In this document: positions 63,289 through 64,000 of the stretch, piece after piece | How the letters are laid out: every line of letters begins with the position of its first letter | Numbering within the stretch: position 1 is the stretch's first letter | Source: Pseudomonadota bacterium | GTDB taxonomy: Bacteria; Pseudomonadota; Alphaproteobacteria; Sphingomonadales; Sphingomonadaceae | NCBI GenBank assembly: GCA_020160755.1 | Contig: JAIUPN010000011.1 | Coordinates: 62,001 to 126,000, forward strand | Direction of reading: 5' to 3' | Length of the DNA stretch: 64,000 bases | Program-made: the position numbers and the translations under genes | Notes under the pieces: generated by a model | Database searches by the model: none | What the model saw: the letters and a program-made list of their open reading frames with translations, nothing else | Told to the model about the DNA's origin: nothing

Positions 63289-64000
63289 CTAATGCTCCCG
63301 GCCGGCCCTCCACAGCGTTTGCGTGAGCGGCTCGATCAGATAACCAAGTGCGGTCCGTTCGCGCAATGGAACCATCACCTCCGCCGGCATACCCGCGCGC
63401 AGACTGTTGTCGCCGCGCAGGGCCGCTATCTTCTTCATTTCGGCGGGCGGCACCACCACCTCGATCTCGAAATATTCCATGCCGGTGCGGTTATCCTCGA
63501 AACTGTCCGCCGACACCTTGTTGATCCGGCCCTTCAGGATCGGCAGGCTCCGTTCCTGAATGCCCGAAAAGCGGACCTGCGTTTCCATGCCGGACGACAG
63601 GTCGTCGGCGTCGTTCGGCGATGCTTTGGCAAGCACAACCAGCGCCTTGTCCTGCGGCACGATCTCCATCAGCATCTCGCCCGGCGCAACGACGCCGCCG
63701 ACGGTAAAGACCTTCAAGCCGACGACGCGTCCGTTCGACGGAGCACGGACGACCGACTGGGTCAGGCGCTCGCGCGTGGCGAACAGGCGCGGCTGCAATT
63801 CATCGAGCCGGACCTGAACCTCGCGAAGCTGGGTCGCGACTTCCTCGATCATCCGGCGGTCGAGCGACACCATCTGGAGGCGCGATTCACCGATCGCCTC
63901 CTGCAGCCGGGCGACGTCCGAACGAAGCGCGCCATAGTCGCCTTCAAGCTGCGCCGAACTGCGCTCCACGGCGCGAAGCCGGTTGGTCGAAACAAAGCCG
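63289..64000 (-). CDS. HlyD-family type I secretion periplasmic adaptor (5' end cut by window)
   Basis: The C-terminal ~236 residues are present; the frame is open to the window edge, so the gene starts beyond 64000. Visible parts: a coiled-coil hairpin (EEVATQLREVQVRLDELQPR), the lipoyl/barrel region VVRAPSNGRVVGLKVFTVGG, VAPGEMLMEIVPQD, and the ending MVPLRERTALGYLIEPLTQT typical of HlyD/PrtE adaptors. It links an inner-membrane ABC exporter to TolC to secrete large proteins. The ABC transporter would be expected further right. Confidence 0.92.
   Translation of the reverse strand, partial: GFVSTNRLRAVERSSAQLEGDYGALRSDVARLQEAIGESRLQMVSLDRRMIEEVATQLREVQVRLDELQPRLFATRERLTQSVVRAPSNGRVVGLKVFTVGGVVAPGEMLMEIVPQDKALVVLAKASPNDADDLSSGMETQVRFSGIQERSLPILKGRINKVSADSFEDNRTGMEYFEIEVVVPPAEMKKIAALRGDNSLRAGMPAEVMVPLRERTALGYLIEPLTQTLWRAGREH

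Overview
The window is GC-rich, gene-dense chromosomal DNA from an alphaproteobacterium, most likely a sphingomonad of the Sphingopyxis/Sphingomonas type. This is an inference from several signs: three large TonB-dependent receptors, strong G/C third-position bias, ATGA/TTGA/GTGA-coupled genes, a MoaA, RdgB-HemW and AcpP-FabF-MltG arrangement typical of the order, and short cgtcatnCC...GGnatgacg palindromic repeats. No prophage, CRISPR array, insertion sequence or rRNA operon was seen. Both ends are cut: an aldehyde dehydrogenase on the left and an HlyD-family secretion adaptor on the right.

Left part (1-11.7 kb). A minus-strand operon encodes a TonB-dependent receptor, a cytochrome P450, an AraC-type regulator, a zinc alcohol dehydrogenase and an aldehyde dehydrogenase. 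It looks like an inducible uptake/hydroxylation/oxidation route for a hydrophobic substrate. Next come a membrane-anchored LuxR-type regulator divergent from a fourfold-repeat membrane protein (COG4705-like) plus an outer-membrane protein, and a siderophore receptor with a Fur-like inverted repeat and a hybrid downstream gene.

11.8-20.6 kb. Two related OmpR-type two-component systems bracket an envelope operon: a VirJ/AcvB-like esterase, a DUF2147 protein and the phosphatidylglycerol aminoacyltransferase/flippase MprF. The second two-component system directly follows mprF and is probably co-transcribed with it.

20.7-32.1 kb. A DmpA-type P1 aminopeptidase is translationally coupled to a D-amino-acid dehydrogenase-like flavoprotein. 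Then DctB-DctD is divergent from dctA, a 1025-residue TonB-dependent receptor and a secreted SGNH hydrolase. The intergenic region holds a perfect 15-bp-arm palindrome, and DctD lacks the sigma-54-contacting GAFTGA motif. This DctBD/DctA/receptor/hydrolase locus is the best candidate in the window for an undescribed nutrient-acquisition system.

32.1-64 kb is mainly housekeeping: tRNA-Met, acpP-fabF-mltG, uvrB, infC (probable ATA start), an LpoA-like lipoprotein divergent from rsmI-yraN-gshB-dedA, the rph-rdgB-DUF2239-hemW-xerC operon, moaA, nadK, tRNA-Asn, and one EAL and one GGDEF protein of cyclic-di-GMP signalling. Scattered accessory genes include a serine hydrolase, a serine carboxypeptidase, a Kelch lipoprotein, an NRDE/TANGO2 protein and a TPR regulator.
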